From Actinobacteria bacterium HGW-Actinobacteria-4 (GTDB lineage: Bacteria > Actinomycetota > Actinomycetes > Actinomycetales > Demequinaceae), in contig PHEW01000013.1 in NCBI GenBank assembly GCA_002841315.1, positions 1-36,457 of the forward strand: 36,457 nucleotides of DNA, written 5' to 3'. Of this stretch, positions 14,968 to 22,808 are shown in pieces (positions within the stretch are counted from its first letter, which is position 1; each line of letters opens with the position of its first letter). The notes under the pieces are model-generated. The model did not search any database and was not told where the DNA came from. It saw nothing but the letters and a program-made list of their open reading frames with translations. Position numbers and translations under genes: made by a program.

Positions 14968-15790
14968 TCTGCGGTCCTCCTTCTTGAATCATAGATCGTA
15001 ACTGGTCCGTGACTCCGCGCATAGCCGCTCTCAGCGGATCCAGAGTGTCTGCGGACACTATGGGGTGGTCAGTCCTTCCTCGCCCTTCATCGAGTCGAAG
15101 ATTCTGGGTTTGGTCGCGAAGTTGCTCAAATTTCGTGATCATGTCGCGTGAAACCTCTTGCGTGGCTCTGACCTGCTCGGCGAGGTCTTCACGCACGGGG
15201 ATGAACCCGTATCGCAGGTCCCTCCCTAGGTAGTCCGCGAGAGCTTCGAAGTAGTTTGCCCACTCACTTTGGAGAAGGGTTCGTACTTGAATCTCGAACC
15301 AGGCCCCCTTGGGCTGGTCGAGTCGCACCCAAACGTGCACCGCTCGGTAGCCTGCGTGCTCGCCATCCCGCAGATCGTGCACGGCGTCAGCGCCTTGTCC
15401 GAACCAATCGCAGAGAGTTTTGGCAACGGCGTCCTGCTCAGACAGCGTCATGTCCGCTTCGATGCGGACGCCGGCGAGATCTTGGATCGACGGCAACTTG
15501 TCGGCGTGGCGCCGGCGCAACTTCTCGCGAACCGTATTGCGAGTTTTGGCTCGCCCGGTAATTGTCAGCGAGTCAGGGTCCGCGAGAAGGGACTTCAGCG
15601 ACGCACCATCAATGTCCTCAATCACGGCCACGACGAGGTCGTTGTACCAACTGAAGACGTCGTCGTAGTGGACTCCGCGATACGCCTGGGCGTTGTCGTC
15701 TCGGATTGCGTCCCCGAGCCGCTTGAGTTGGTTGAGGCTACCCGGGCGATTCGCCAGTTCACGGAGCGGAGACTCCCTGCGAATCCTCAT
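14942..15790 (-). CDS. single-domain RelA/SpoT nucleotide pyrophosphokinase (small alarmone synthetase-like)
   Basis: The 282-residue protein has the synthetase domain only, without an HD hydrolase, TGS or ACT domain. Motifs are GRAKTRNTVREKLRRR (79-94), SIQDLAGVRI with the metal-binding Asp104 (101-110), HAGYRAVHVWV (146-155), and FEIQVRTLLQSEW with Glu166 (165-177). These keep the substrate and metal residues of RelA/SpoT enzymes that make (p)ppGpp or related products. Some such enzymes (toxSAS) instead pyrophosphorylate tRNA or make ppApp and need an antitoxin. A helical tail of about 90 residues follows the domain. The overlap with a 69-residue ORF fits a toxSAS module. The start follows a leaderless -10. 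Confidence 0.85.
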   Translation of the reverse strand: MRIRRESPLRELANRPGSLNQLKRLGDAIRDDNAQAYRGVHYDDVFSWYNDLVVAVIEDIDGASLKSLLADPDSLTITGRAKTRNTVREKLRRRHADKLPSIQDLAGVRIEADMTLSEQDAVAKTLCDWFGQGADAVHDLRDGEHAGYRAVHVWVRLDQPKGAWFEIQVRTLLQSEWANYFEALADYLGRDLRYGFIPVREDLAEQVRATQEVSRDMITKFEQLRDQTQNLRLDEGRGRTDHPIVSADTLDPLRAAMRGVTDQLRSMIQEGGPQNVELRRDL

Positions 15791-15796
15791 GTGCCG

Positions 15797-15802
15797 ATGC
15801 TA
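15797..15802 (-). promoter_or_regulatory. leaderless -10 element for the RelA/SpoT-like gene
   Basis: TAGCAT on the minus strand ends 6 nt before the ATG at 15790 and no ribosome site is present. Confidence 0.5.
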
Positions 15803-15846
15803 GCGATTCGGTCGCCCCGTGCGTAAGTGCCTTGTGGACGACTGGC

Positions 15847-15969
15847 TTAGCCCCGCCCGCGCCCGCCCAACACCGCGACCAACCCAGGCACCGCCGCCGC
15901 GAGCATCAGCGCCGTCCCCAACCCGGCATCGTCTGCATGCACAATCGCCCCGGCGATGAGCAACCCGCC
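15847..15969 (-). pseudogene. duplicated 3' end of the UbiB/ABC1 kinase gene
   Basis: Bases 15849-15969 match 17843-17963 at 115 of 121 positions with no gaps. The minus strand encodes the same C-terminal helix pair (LLIAGAIVHADDAGLG, then TALMLAAAVPGLVAVLGG, then RGRG) and ends in TAA where the intact gene has TGA. Four of the six differences are silent and two are mild (Arg to His, Ser to Thr), so this copy diverged while still coding. The rest of the gene is absent. Confidence 0.85.
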
Positions 15970-16046
15970 ATCCGGTCGTGGGGCTCGATTGAACTCCCGA
16001 TGTTGTCGCTCGATTCCAACGAGCTGCCCAGTCCGGACTGGAGGGA

Positions 16047-16112
16047 CGCGGCGCGGAACTCAAGCCGTCTGTTCTTGCGCAGGTTCTCTCGCCCAATTGT
16101 CTTGCCCGTCAT
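16047..16112 (-). pseudogene. broken second tacA antitoxin gene
   Basis: The first 22 codons (MTGKTIGRENLRKNRRLEF, then RAA) resemble TacA at 5348-5647 (MTGKTIKQPSRRRDQRLEF, then RTT). After this the frame runs into unrelated sequence. No DUF1778 helix and no GNAT partner follow. Confidence 0.65.
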
Positions 16113-16190
16113 AGTCGGCGACCCTCTCAGTGGTGCTGGCTTCGTGCCTGGACTATCCCGCCTGTTCGACCCCAGCGAGGGGTGTACGGC
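16113..16190 (-). promoter_or_regulatory. conserved upstream region of the broken tacA
   Basis: This stretch aligns along most of its length with the region upstream of tacA (5648-5727). Shared pieces include GACTATCC, CCC..CGAGGGG or CAAGGGGGG blocks and GGTGTACGGCCA. Only one of the two 11-bp operator units seen at 5717-5738 is kept. Confidence 0.5.
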
Positions 16191-16196
16191 CAGAGG

Positions 16197-17801
16197 TCAC
16201 CCTTGGTCAAGAAGCTGCTCATCGTTCTGCAGGTTCCATGCCATCACTACTGCACGCGGGCGCCTCAATCCCCACGCGAACCAGGCCGCGAGTACGGCGG
16301 ACGTGCCTGCTGCGACCCCGTAGCGCATGGACGTATCCATGGGCGCGATCGCGTCGAGCACAACGCTCACGAGGCCGCCACCCACTCCTGCGAGCAACGC
16401 CCAGCCCACTGCGGGCCAGAACGGGACGCGGTGCCGCCAACCCATCAACGCGACAGCGCCTACCGTCGCGCCAATCATGACCACCATGGTGACTGTCATG
16501 AGGAAGCCGGGAATCGGCTCGTCAGCCCTCGCCTGCACCTCGCTGATCGCCGCCACATGGAGGAAGGCCAATGCCGCTGACGTTGCGAAGTACAGCAAGA
16601 AGGCACTGACGCCATAAGCGACAAGGGCCCGGCCGATGTCGTGCTTTGCGCGCCGCGCCGCTGCCATGACAATGTAGGCCAACACTGCGCCGACGATGCC
16701 GCCGGCTAGCGGGAACGGCACCTGCCCCTGGTCCGCGCGCGGATTGTCATCAGGCATTGGAACCACACCCTCCTGGTAGTTCTCACCCCACCAGCCCACG
16801 CGCTCCCAAGTGCCGTCTTCGTGCCGCACCGCAAGCCCATCCGCGCCGTTCGCGGCCAACACCACCGTCTGCCCATCGAGCTCAACTACCGCGACCCCAC
16901 CAGTGATGAGGTCCGTCTCCTTGGGGTAGGCATCGGCAATCGACCCTTCCAGTTGCGACCATTGGGAATCAGTCAAGGAGAACTCGGCAATCCACGTCTC
17001 GCCGCCGTCGTCACTGCGATCCACGCCGTAGCGTCCGGGAGTAGGGCGAAAGCAGGTGGACCGGAGCTCGTCAAGACAGACTAGCTGGCCCGCAGGTCCG
17101 CGTTCGCGCAGGTGGGCGTCGATGTCGTCAGCCCAGCCGCCCGTCGCAACGATGGTTTCATCTCCGCCTGGCCGCACTACGATCCACGATGGCTTGTCGC
17201 CCTGTCGACTCGTGTTTGCCGCAAGCGCGTAGATAGTGCCGTCGGCTGTCACCGCGACGTCGTGAAGCCCTTCACGCTCCGCCCTACTTGTCGCCACCGA
17301 TGCTATGAGTCCCGCGCCCAGGCCGACCACTGCGAACACCTTGCGTACCCACACACCATCCACCTGCCGCGCCCGCTGCGAAACCCAGCCCGCGATTGCG
17401 AGAGCGGGGAGCGCAAGGAGGTCCGTAGCATCGGCCAATACGACGCTTTGTCCGGCGATGCTGGTTAAGGCAGCCGATGCTACCAAGGCGCCCGTTGCCG
17501 TCACCTTTACCGTGGCGAAGCCAATGCCGGTCACGGTAATCGCCGACGTCACGACCGCGCGCCACGATGCGCGGGGCACGGCGAGTGCGATGAACAGCGC
17601 GAGCAGGGCGGGGAAGAAGGTCAGGCCCGCGAGGTCAGACAGCTTGCCCGTCCACCACGAGCCGTGTTGCTGCTTCCAGAGGTGGTCGTTGGTGGCCATG
17701 AGCGCAATCGCGGCTAGCGTGACTGGGTGTGCGAGCCAGCCCAGAGCGCGCGAGCGAACACCTTCGGCGTCTGCTGGCATTGCCCGCGTCGTTGGATTCA
17801 T
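16197..17801 (-). CDS. Asp-box polytopic membrane protein, copy C
   Basis: The 534-residue paralogue of copies A and B has an N-terminal membrane part that keeps LGWLAHPVTLAAIALMATNDHLWK and WWTGKLSDLAGLTFFPALLALF. The outer domain has a Cys pair (VCLDELRSTCFRP) and an Asp-box SDDGGETW at about 256-270, then NGADGLAVRHEDGTWERVGWWG. The C-terminal half holds four hydrophobic segments. A TAGCAT -10 lies 7 nt before the ATG, only about 25 bp after the end of the ubiB-like gene. The gene is bracketed by the ubiB tail and its duplicate, which suggests it arrived as an insert together with the broken tacA. Function unknown. Confidence 0.75.
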   Translation of the reverse strand: MNPTTRAMPADAEGVRSRALGWLAHPVTLAAIALMATNDHLWKQQHGSWWTGKLSDLAGLTFFPALLALFIALAVPRASWRAVVTSAITVTGIGFATVKVTATGALVASAALTSIAGQSVVLADATDLLALPALAIAGWVSQRARQVDGVWVRKVFAVVGLGAGLIASVATSRAEREGLHDVAVTADGTIYALAANTSRQGDKPSWIVVRPGGDETIVATGGWADDIDAHLRERGPAGQLVCLDELRSTCFRPTPGRYGVDRSDDGGETWIAEFSLTDSQWSQLEGSIADAYPKETDLITGGVAVVELDGQTVVLAANGADGLAVRHEDGTWERVGWWGENYQEGVVPMPDDNPRADQGQVPFPLAGGIVGAVLAYIVMAAARRAKHDIGRALVAYGVSAFLLYFATSAALAFLHVAAISEVQARADEPIPGFLMTVTMVVMIGATVGAVALMGWRHRVPFWPAVGWALLAGVGGGLVSVVLDAIAPMDTSMRYGVAAGTSAVLAAWFAWGLRRPRAVVMAWNLQNDEQLLDQG

Positions 17802-17808
17802 GCCCCTG

Positions 17809-17814
17809 ATGCTA
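17809..17814 (-). promoter_or_regulatory. leaderless -10 element for membrane protein copy C
   Basis: TAGCAT on the minus strand ends 7 nt before the ATG at 17801, as at copy A. Confidence 0.5.
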
Positions 17815-17840
17815 GCGGTCAGCGCGAGGCAGGGGGAGGG

Positions 17841-19526
17841 TCAGCCCCGCCCGCGCCCGCCCAACACCGCTACCAACCCAGGCACCGCCGCCGCGAGCAT
17901 CAGCGCCGACCCCAAGCCGGCATCGTCCGCACGAACAATCGCCCCGGCGATGAGCAACCCGCCGAAGAGGATCGCCCACACCGCGCGCCGGCTGGTGCGC
18001 TCAGCGCGCCGCACGGCCTTCTCGAGCTTGGGGGACTGGACGGCCAGCGTGCCTTCTTCGACGCGCGAGATCAAGCCATCGACGCGGCCCGGCAGTCGCC
18101 ACACCGTGCCGGCCACGTCCCAGGCCTGCTGCGCCACGTCCTTGGCGAGGTTGCCGCCCTCTTCGCGGATCAGCTGTTGAGCGTAGGGCTCGATCGAGTC
18201 CCAGATGTTGTAGCCCGGGTCCAGCGAGCTGCACAACCCCGAGGTCAGCGAGGCGGCGCGGTAGAGCAGCAGCAGGTTCTCCGGCAGTTGGAACGGCAGC
18301 TCGAATAGGACTTCGCTGAACTCCATCGCGAAGTTGTGGAACTCGCGCGGGTCCAGCTCGCGCAGCTCCGCGAACCCCATGCCGCCAAAGCGCGCAAACA
18401 CCTCGGTCATGACGGTCTCGAGCTCTTGCGTGTCCGCCGAGGGCAGCAGCACCCCTGCGCCGCCCATCGCCGCCACCATGCCGCGGCCGTCTCGCGCCGC
18501 GGCCGCAATGATCAGGCCACGCAGCGTGCCGCGCAGAGTAGTAGGCACCTCGCCCATCATCCCGAAATCGATGAACGTCAGGGTCCAGGCGTCGTCATCC
18601 AAACCGGCCCCAGCATCGGCCGCCGGTGTGACAAACAGGTTCCCCGGATGCGGGTCAGCGTGGAAGAAGCCGTGTACAAAGAACTGGTCGAACATCACGC
18701 GGGCGAACTCGTGCGCCACATCACTGGGGTCGATGCCGGCCTCACGCAGCGCCGCCGCGTCCGAGATCTTGATCGCCGTCACGTCCTCAAGGGTCACCAC
18801 GCGCCGGGTGGTACGTTCCCACACCACCGACGGCACCCGCACACGCGGATTGTCCGCGAAGTTCTCCGCGAACCGCTCCAGGTTCACGCCCTCGTTGATG
18901 TAGTCGATCTCTTGCAGGCTGGTGAGCGCGAACTCCTCGACCAGCGCGGGCATGTTGGCGCGGCGGTTCACCAAGCGCACTCGGCTGAGCCATCCGCCAA
19001 CCTTGCGTAGCGCAGCGAGGTCCACTGCCACGATGTCCTCGATGCCTGGGCGCTGCACCTTGATGATCACGGAGTTGAATCCGGCGGACTCGGCATCGTG
19101 CGTGCCCAGCGTGGCGCGATACGCCTGACCCAGCGACGCGGCAGCTACCGGGGTCTCGTCGACGCTCGCGTAGACGTGGGTCAGCGGCACGCCCAGCTCG
19201 GCCTCGGCAAGGGCGCGAATCGCGCCGAATGGCACTGCGGGGACCTCGTCCTGGAGCCCCTCGAGTTCCGCAGTGAACTCCGGCGGCAGCACGTCCAGGC
19301 GCGAAGACATGAACTGGCCCAGCTTGATGAGCAGCCCGCCCAGGTCCACCGCGAGCACCCGGTACTTGCGCGCGAACTTCTGGAGGCGCCGCGTGCGAGT
19401 GCGCTCTGCGACACGGCCCAGCCCCATGCTCGGCAACGCGATCTCGTACCACCACGTGGTGGCTAGTTGGCGCGCCGCGAACCTGATGATGCGCCGGTAG
19501 CGCGCGTTACCGCGGGTACCGGGCAT
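17841..19526 (-). CDS. ubiB: ABC1/UbiB-family atypical kinase
   Basis: The 561-residue protein has the UbiB-family features: the KLGQFMSSRLDVLPPEF (KxGQ) motif near residue 70, the Ala-rich nucleotide loop AAASLGQAYRATL, the lysine strand VIIKVQRPGI, HGFFHADPHPGNLFV, and the metal-binding FIDFGMMGEV. Two C-terminal membrane helices end at GGRGRG. UbiB proteins are ATPases that support isoprenoid quinone synthesis or lipid handling, and in an organism that uses menaquinone the exact role is less clear. A GAGGAG ribosome site precedes the ATG. The 3' end is duplicated at 15847-15969, and copy C follows directly. Confidence 0.85.
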   Translation of the reverse strand: MPGTRGNARYRRIIRFAARQLATTWWYEIALPSMGLGRVAERTRTRRLQKFARKYRVLAVDLGGLLIKLGQFMSSRLDVLPPEFTAELEGLQDEVPAVPFGAIRALAEAELGVPLTHVYASVDETPVAAASLGQAYRATLGTHDAESAGFNSVIIKVQRPGIEDIVAVDLAALRKVGGWLSRVRLVNRRANMPALVEEFALTSLQEIDYINEGVNLERFAENFADNPRVRVPSVVWERTTRRVVTLEDVTAIKISDAAALREAGIDPSDVAHEFARVMFDQFFVHGFFHADPHPGNLFVTPAADAGAGLDDDAWTLTFIDFGMMGEVPTTLRGTLRGLIIAAAARDGRGMVAAMGGAGVLLPSADTQELETVMTEVFARFGGMGFAELRELDPREFHNFAMEFSEVLFELPFQLPENLLLLYRAASLTSGLCSSLDPGYNIWDSIEPYAQQLIREEGGNLAKDVAQQAWDVAGTVWRLPGRVDGLISRVEEGTLAVQSPKLEKAVRRAERTSRRAVWAILFGGLLIAGAIVRADDAGLGSALMLAAAVPGLVAVLGGRGRG

Positions 19527-19610
19527 GGTGTCTCCTCGAGCCGACGCTATGGCTGGCTCTGGTGTCGAGGTTCGGTTGGGACGGCGCTGCGTGGGGCGGG
19601 GTGAGCGCGC

Positions 19611-20147
19611 TCAATCGTTGGCAAGAATCGTGTAAATCTTACGTCGCGCCTCGTCAAGCACCTCGACGGCCTGTTCCTGCTGCTTCGCGGATCCTGAACG
19701 CATCACGTGTGTGATGACTTGCGCGAGGTCCACACCGGCCTTGGGCAGTCCGCTGAATCCCATGGACTCGCGGTGGTGCGTGCTCTCCCAAGGGGCGTGG
19801 GAAGCATCGGCCACTTCCTTGCCTTCTTCGGTGAGCGAGTAGACCTTGCGGTCATTGGCGGTCTCGACGGAGACCAGGCCCTCATCCGCGAGGAGCTGCA
19901 GCGTGGGGTACACGGAGCCAGCGCTGGGCTTCCAGGTGCCGCCGCTGCGCTCTTCGATCTGCCGGATGATCTGGTAGCCGTGCATGGGCTCGTCTACCAG
20001 GAGGGTGAGGATCGCGGCGCGGACGTCGCCCTTGCCCATGCGGGTGTTGACGCGCATCTCGACGTTGGCGCGGATCTGGTCCATCGCCTCCCACATGGCG
20101 TTGGCGGCAGAGTTCTTGGTGCCGGTGGTGCGGTGTGTGCTGGTCAT
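19611..20147 (-). CDS. PadR-family transcriptional regulator
   Basis: The 178-residue protein has a winged helix at about 40-112 (VRAAILTLLVDEPMHGYQIIRQIEERSGGTWKPSAGSVYPTLQLLADEGLV, with the PadR GYxI and SxGSVYPxLxxLxxxGLV pattern). A C-terminal helical region follows for dimerisation. An AGGAGG ribosome site lies 6 nt before the ATG. A perfect 8-bp inverted repeat lies upstream, so it probably controls its own gene. PadR proteins often sense small phenolic or drug-like compounds and repress exporters. The ligand is unknown here. The kinase gene lies downstream after 84 bp. Confidence 0.85.
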   Translation of the reverse strand: MTSTHRTTGTKNSAANAMWEAMDQIRANVEMRVNTRMGKGDVRAAILTLLVDEPMHGYQIIRQIEERSGGTWKPSAGSVYPTLQLLADEGLVSVETANDRKVYSLTEEGKEVADASHAPWESTHHRESMGFSGLPKAGVDLAQVITHVMRSGSAKQQEQAVEVLDEARRKIYTILAND

Positions 20148-20171
20148 GATGACCTCCTGTCAGCGACTCGT

Positions 20172-20197
20172 TAGCGATAGCCAACGACATATCGCTA
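20172..20197. promoter_or_regulatory. inverted-repeat operator upstream of the PadR gene
   Basis: TAGCGATA (20172-20179) and TATCGCTA (20190-20197) are a perfect 8-bp inverted repeat with a 10-bp gap, about 25 bp upstream of the start codon at 20147. The size and position suit PadR autoregulation. Confidence 0.6.
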
Positions 20198-20365
20198 TCT
20201 TGACACGGGAGGGGGCGGGGCGCAAGTAGTGAGAGCGCCGCCGACCATCCCGAGTGCATAGAAGGTTGCGGTGCCGCTTACGGTCTGGTTGGCGATCTGT
20301 GCGCCAGGGCGCACTTGGACGCCGCGCCCCTTGCACCCGTCACCGCTTTGCCAGAGCGAGCAGGT

Positions 20366-20626
20366 TCACTGCACGGCGTTGAGCGCAGCCAGTCGCTCAT
20401 CAAGGACGCGCTGATTGTCGACCAATCGTTCCAGCGCTATGAAGCCAGCCCACACGGGCAGGAGCACGATGAACGCGAGTATTGGGCCGCCAAAGAACCA
20501 ACCGGTGTTGAATCCCTTGCCTTCCTCCACAGGGGCAAACACCAACGAAAGCGTGATGCCGGTGCCAACGCACACCGCACCCATCCACACCAGCACAAGC
20601 TTCTTGATATCCACGAGTGAGCGCAT
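20366..20626 (-). CDS. small two-helix membrane protein, paralogue of 8284-8556
   Basis: The 86-residue protein has two hydrophobic segments (KLVLVWMGAVCVGTGITLSLVF, then after FNTGWFFGG the stretch PILAFIVLLPVWAGFIAL) and an amphipathic tail (LVDNQRVLDERLAALNAVQ). FN.GWF.GG and the LPV segment match the small protein near 8284. I chose the ATG at 20626, which puts helix 1 near the start; the open frame's 25 extra upstream residues are not membrane-like. Function unknown. Confidence 0.6.
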   Translation of the reverse strand: MRSLVDIKKLVLVWMGAVCVGTGITLSLVFAPVEEGKGFNTGWFFGGPILAFIVLLPVWAGFIALERLVDNQRVLDERLAALNAVQ

Positions 20627-20764
20627 GTGCTCAGCATCGCAGGTCGTGGCGCCGAGCACCACCTGGAGGTCCTTGTTCAGGACCAACGTCCCTGCTAACA
20701 TCGAGCAGGATTGTCGTCGTGTCTGGGCATAGGATGCGACCCTCGTGAAAAGGTAGGGCCCGCC

Positions 20765-22795
20765 GTGAGCGCGTCTCTCGCCCCTGTTCGTCTGTCTCGC
20801 AGTGCGCGCTTGTGGGCGTTGATGACTGCCTCGGCACTGGTGGCGGCGGCTGCGGTCGCGGGTCCACTCGCGTCACCCGCGAACGCATTCCCTTGCGTGG
20901 TGGGTACCGACTGCGAGGTGTCCAACGAGACCGAGTGGCGCGACGCGCTCACCTATTACTCGGCCCAATCCGGCGGACCGCACGTTGTCTCTTTCGCCAA
21001 CGACTTCACCATCTCGGCCACCAGCGACCCTGACCCGACATACATAGGCGCCGAAGATCTCGTGGTCCTCGGCAACGGGTTTGAAGTTTCCGCGGCTACC
21101 CCCAGCGTGCGGTTTCTTCACTTCAATGGCGGCGCCCACACCCCCCGGCCATCTCTCACCATCGACAACGTCACCGTGAGCGGGTTCGCGCCAAATGACT
21201 ACGGTGCACTCCTGGCCTTTGGGCCCGTGAGCGTGGTGGACAGCGCGTTTATCGACAACAGCGCCACAGTCAGCGTGGGCGGTGCAATCTACAGCTATGG
21301 TTCCTTTGACCTCGAGGTGCAGAACTCCACCTTTGAGAACAACTCGGCCATCTCTCCGGGCGGTGCCATCTACAGCGCAGGCCCCGTCTACGTGAGCGGT
21401 GGAAGCGTCTTCGATTCCAACACCACTGGCAGCTCGGGTGGGGCCATCTACGCGGTGGGGAACGTCGAGTTCATCGATTCGGTCGCCACAGGGAACACAT
21501 CCACTGGCTCAACGGCAGGGGCAATCTTCTCCCTTGCCAACCTCTACTCCGACTCCTCCACGTTCACGGATAACGCCGTGGCACCGGGAGGGTTCGGTCA
21601 GGGCGGTGCGATCTACGCCTTTAGCGGAGGCGAGATTGAGCACAGCACCTTCACGAACAACGCTGCAGGCGTCGCGACAGTAGGCGGGGCCGGTGGTGCG
21701 ATCCACCTTGCCAGCGGAAGCCTCGACGTCTACGACACCACCTTTGATTCCAATGTGGGTGGCGCTGGTGTTGGGCTTAATGGCGGTGCCGGCGCGATCT
21801 CGACTGCGAGCGGCAGCGACCTGTACCTGGCGAACTCCACATTGACGGGCAATAGGGCAAGTTCCACCGGCGGCGCGCTCTACTTGCAGGGCGATGCCAT
21901 CATCGATAACTCCACGTTCAACGGCAACACGGCCCGCGCGAACGCGGCCGCGATTTCTGTGGTGGGTTCGCCGTCGCCGATCACCGTTGACATCTACCAG
22001 TCCACGCTGGTGGACAACACCAATGATTCCGGTGGAGCCCAAATGCAGGTGATCTTCGAAGACACCGTCCTCACCATTGCGGGCTCAGTACTCTTGGGCG
22101 GTGAAGGCACGAACAACTGCAGCATTACGCTCGCCGCCGCCGCAACAGACGGCGACAACTATGTCGATGACTCCACGTGCTTCACGCTTGACGCCAGTGA
22201 CACCCTCGGTGACACCGCCAGTGCCATGCTCGGAGAGCTCGCCTTCAACGGCGGCCCCACCCAGACGATGCTCCCTGCTGCTGGCAGCCCGCTCATCGAC
22301 GCGAACGACGGCGGGTCCTGCTGGGCGGAGACCATCGACCAGCGCGGCGTGATGCGCTTCCAGGGGGATGCGTGTGACATCGGTGCTGTAGAGGTGCTCG
22401 AACTAGTGCCCTTCACCGTCAACACCTCCAACGGTGTCATCAACGGCTTCCTTACCAACGCGGAGGGCGTCGACAACATCGTGTGGACGGCGGCAGCCGA
22501 CGTCACGCCGTTGCCGCCGGCAGGAGTCTCACTGCCGTTCGGCATCTTCTCCTTCGAGGTCCCCGTCACCGCCCCCGGCTGGCCGGTGTGGGTGGAACTC
22601 CAACTACCCAGCCCGGTGAACCAGTTCTGGAAGCTGCAGAACGGGACATGGTCCGCGCACCCCGGTGCGGTCATCACGGGCACCACGGTGACCTACCCGT
22701 TGGTGGACGGTGGCATCGGCGATGAGGACCTCACCGCGAACAGCGTGATCATTGACCCCGTGGGTCTGGGCATCCTGTCCTCGTTCACCGGCTAG
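20765..22795 (+). CDS. secreted right-handed beta-helix protein with choice-of-anchor Q and U type ends
   Basis: The 676-residue protein starts with GTG (MSASLAPVRL) and has a signal peptide cut near residue 42 (SPANA). Residues about 100-470 are repeats of the parallel beta-helix type, with recurring GGAIY or GGALY turns and N.S.F..N(S/T)A strands. The stretch at about 500-545 (AGSPLIDANDGGSC, then DQRGV, then CDIGAVE) matches the choice-of-anchor Q type. The last 125 residues, including LPFGIFSFEV, FWKLQNGTW and DGGIGDEDLTANSVIIDP, match the choice-of-anchor U type. There is no sortase signal or C-terminal helix, so the attachment is unclear. The protein may bind or cut surface polysaccharide. 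Confidence 0.8.
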   Translation: MSASLAPVRLSRSARLWALMTASALVAAAAVAGPLASPANAFPCVVGTDCEVSNETEWRDALTYYSAQSGGPHVVSFANDFTISATSDPDPTYIGAEDLVVLGNGFEVSAATPSVRFLHFNGGAHTPRPSLTIDNVTVSGFAPNDYGALLAFGPVSVVDSAFIDNSATVSVGGAIYSYGSFDLEVQNSTFENNSAISPGGAIYSAGPVYVSGGSVFDSNTTGSSGGAIYAVGNVEFIDSVATGNTSTGSTAGAIFSLANLYSDSSTFTDNAVAPGGFGQGGAIYAFSGGEIEHSTFTNNAAGVATVGGAGGAIHLASGSLDVYDTTFDSNVGGAGVGLNGGAGAISTASGSDLYLANSTLTGNRASSTGGALYLQGDAIIDNSTFNGNTARANAAAISVVGSPSPITVDIYQSTLVDNTNDSGGAQMQVIFEDTVLTIAGSVLLGGEGTNNCSITLAAAATDGDNYVDDSTCFTLDASDTLGDTASAMLGELAFNGGPTQTMLPAAGSPLIDANDGGSCWAETIDQRGVMRFQGDACDIGAVEVLELVPFTVNTSNGVINGFLTNAEGVDNIVWTAAADVTPLPPAGVSLPFGIFSFEVPVTAPGWPVWVELQLPSPVNQFWKLQNGTWSAHPGAVITGTTVTYPLVDGGIGDEDLTANSVIIDPVGLGILSSFTG

Positions 22796-22808
22796 CACCA
22801 GCAGAGGG

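Larger units (their letters stand above)
15791..16196. other. gene-poor stretch made of remnants
   Basis: No intact gene is supported in these 406 bases. They hold the promoter of the RelA/SpoT-like gene, a 121-bp copy of the ubiB-like gene's 3' end, about 75 bp of unassigned sequence, and the first codons and upstream region of a second tacA. Confidence 0.65.

Noticed and set aside
15990..16010. 13-bp match (CTCCCGATGTTGT) between the remnant region and the tacT gene, in opposite orientation
   Set aside because: The match is short and nothing around it aligns, so chance is likely.
20195..20314. 39-residue GTG-started frame on the minus strand (MRPGAQIANQTVSGTATF and so on)
   Set aside because: It reads like protein but has no ribosome site, ends inside the PadR operator repeat and has no recognisable neighbour link.
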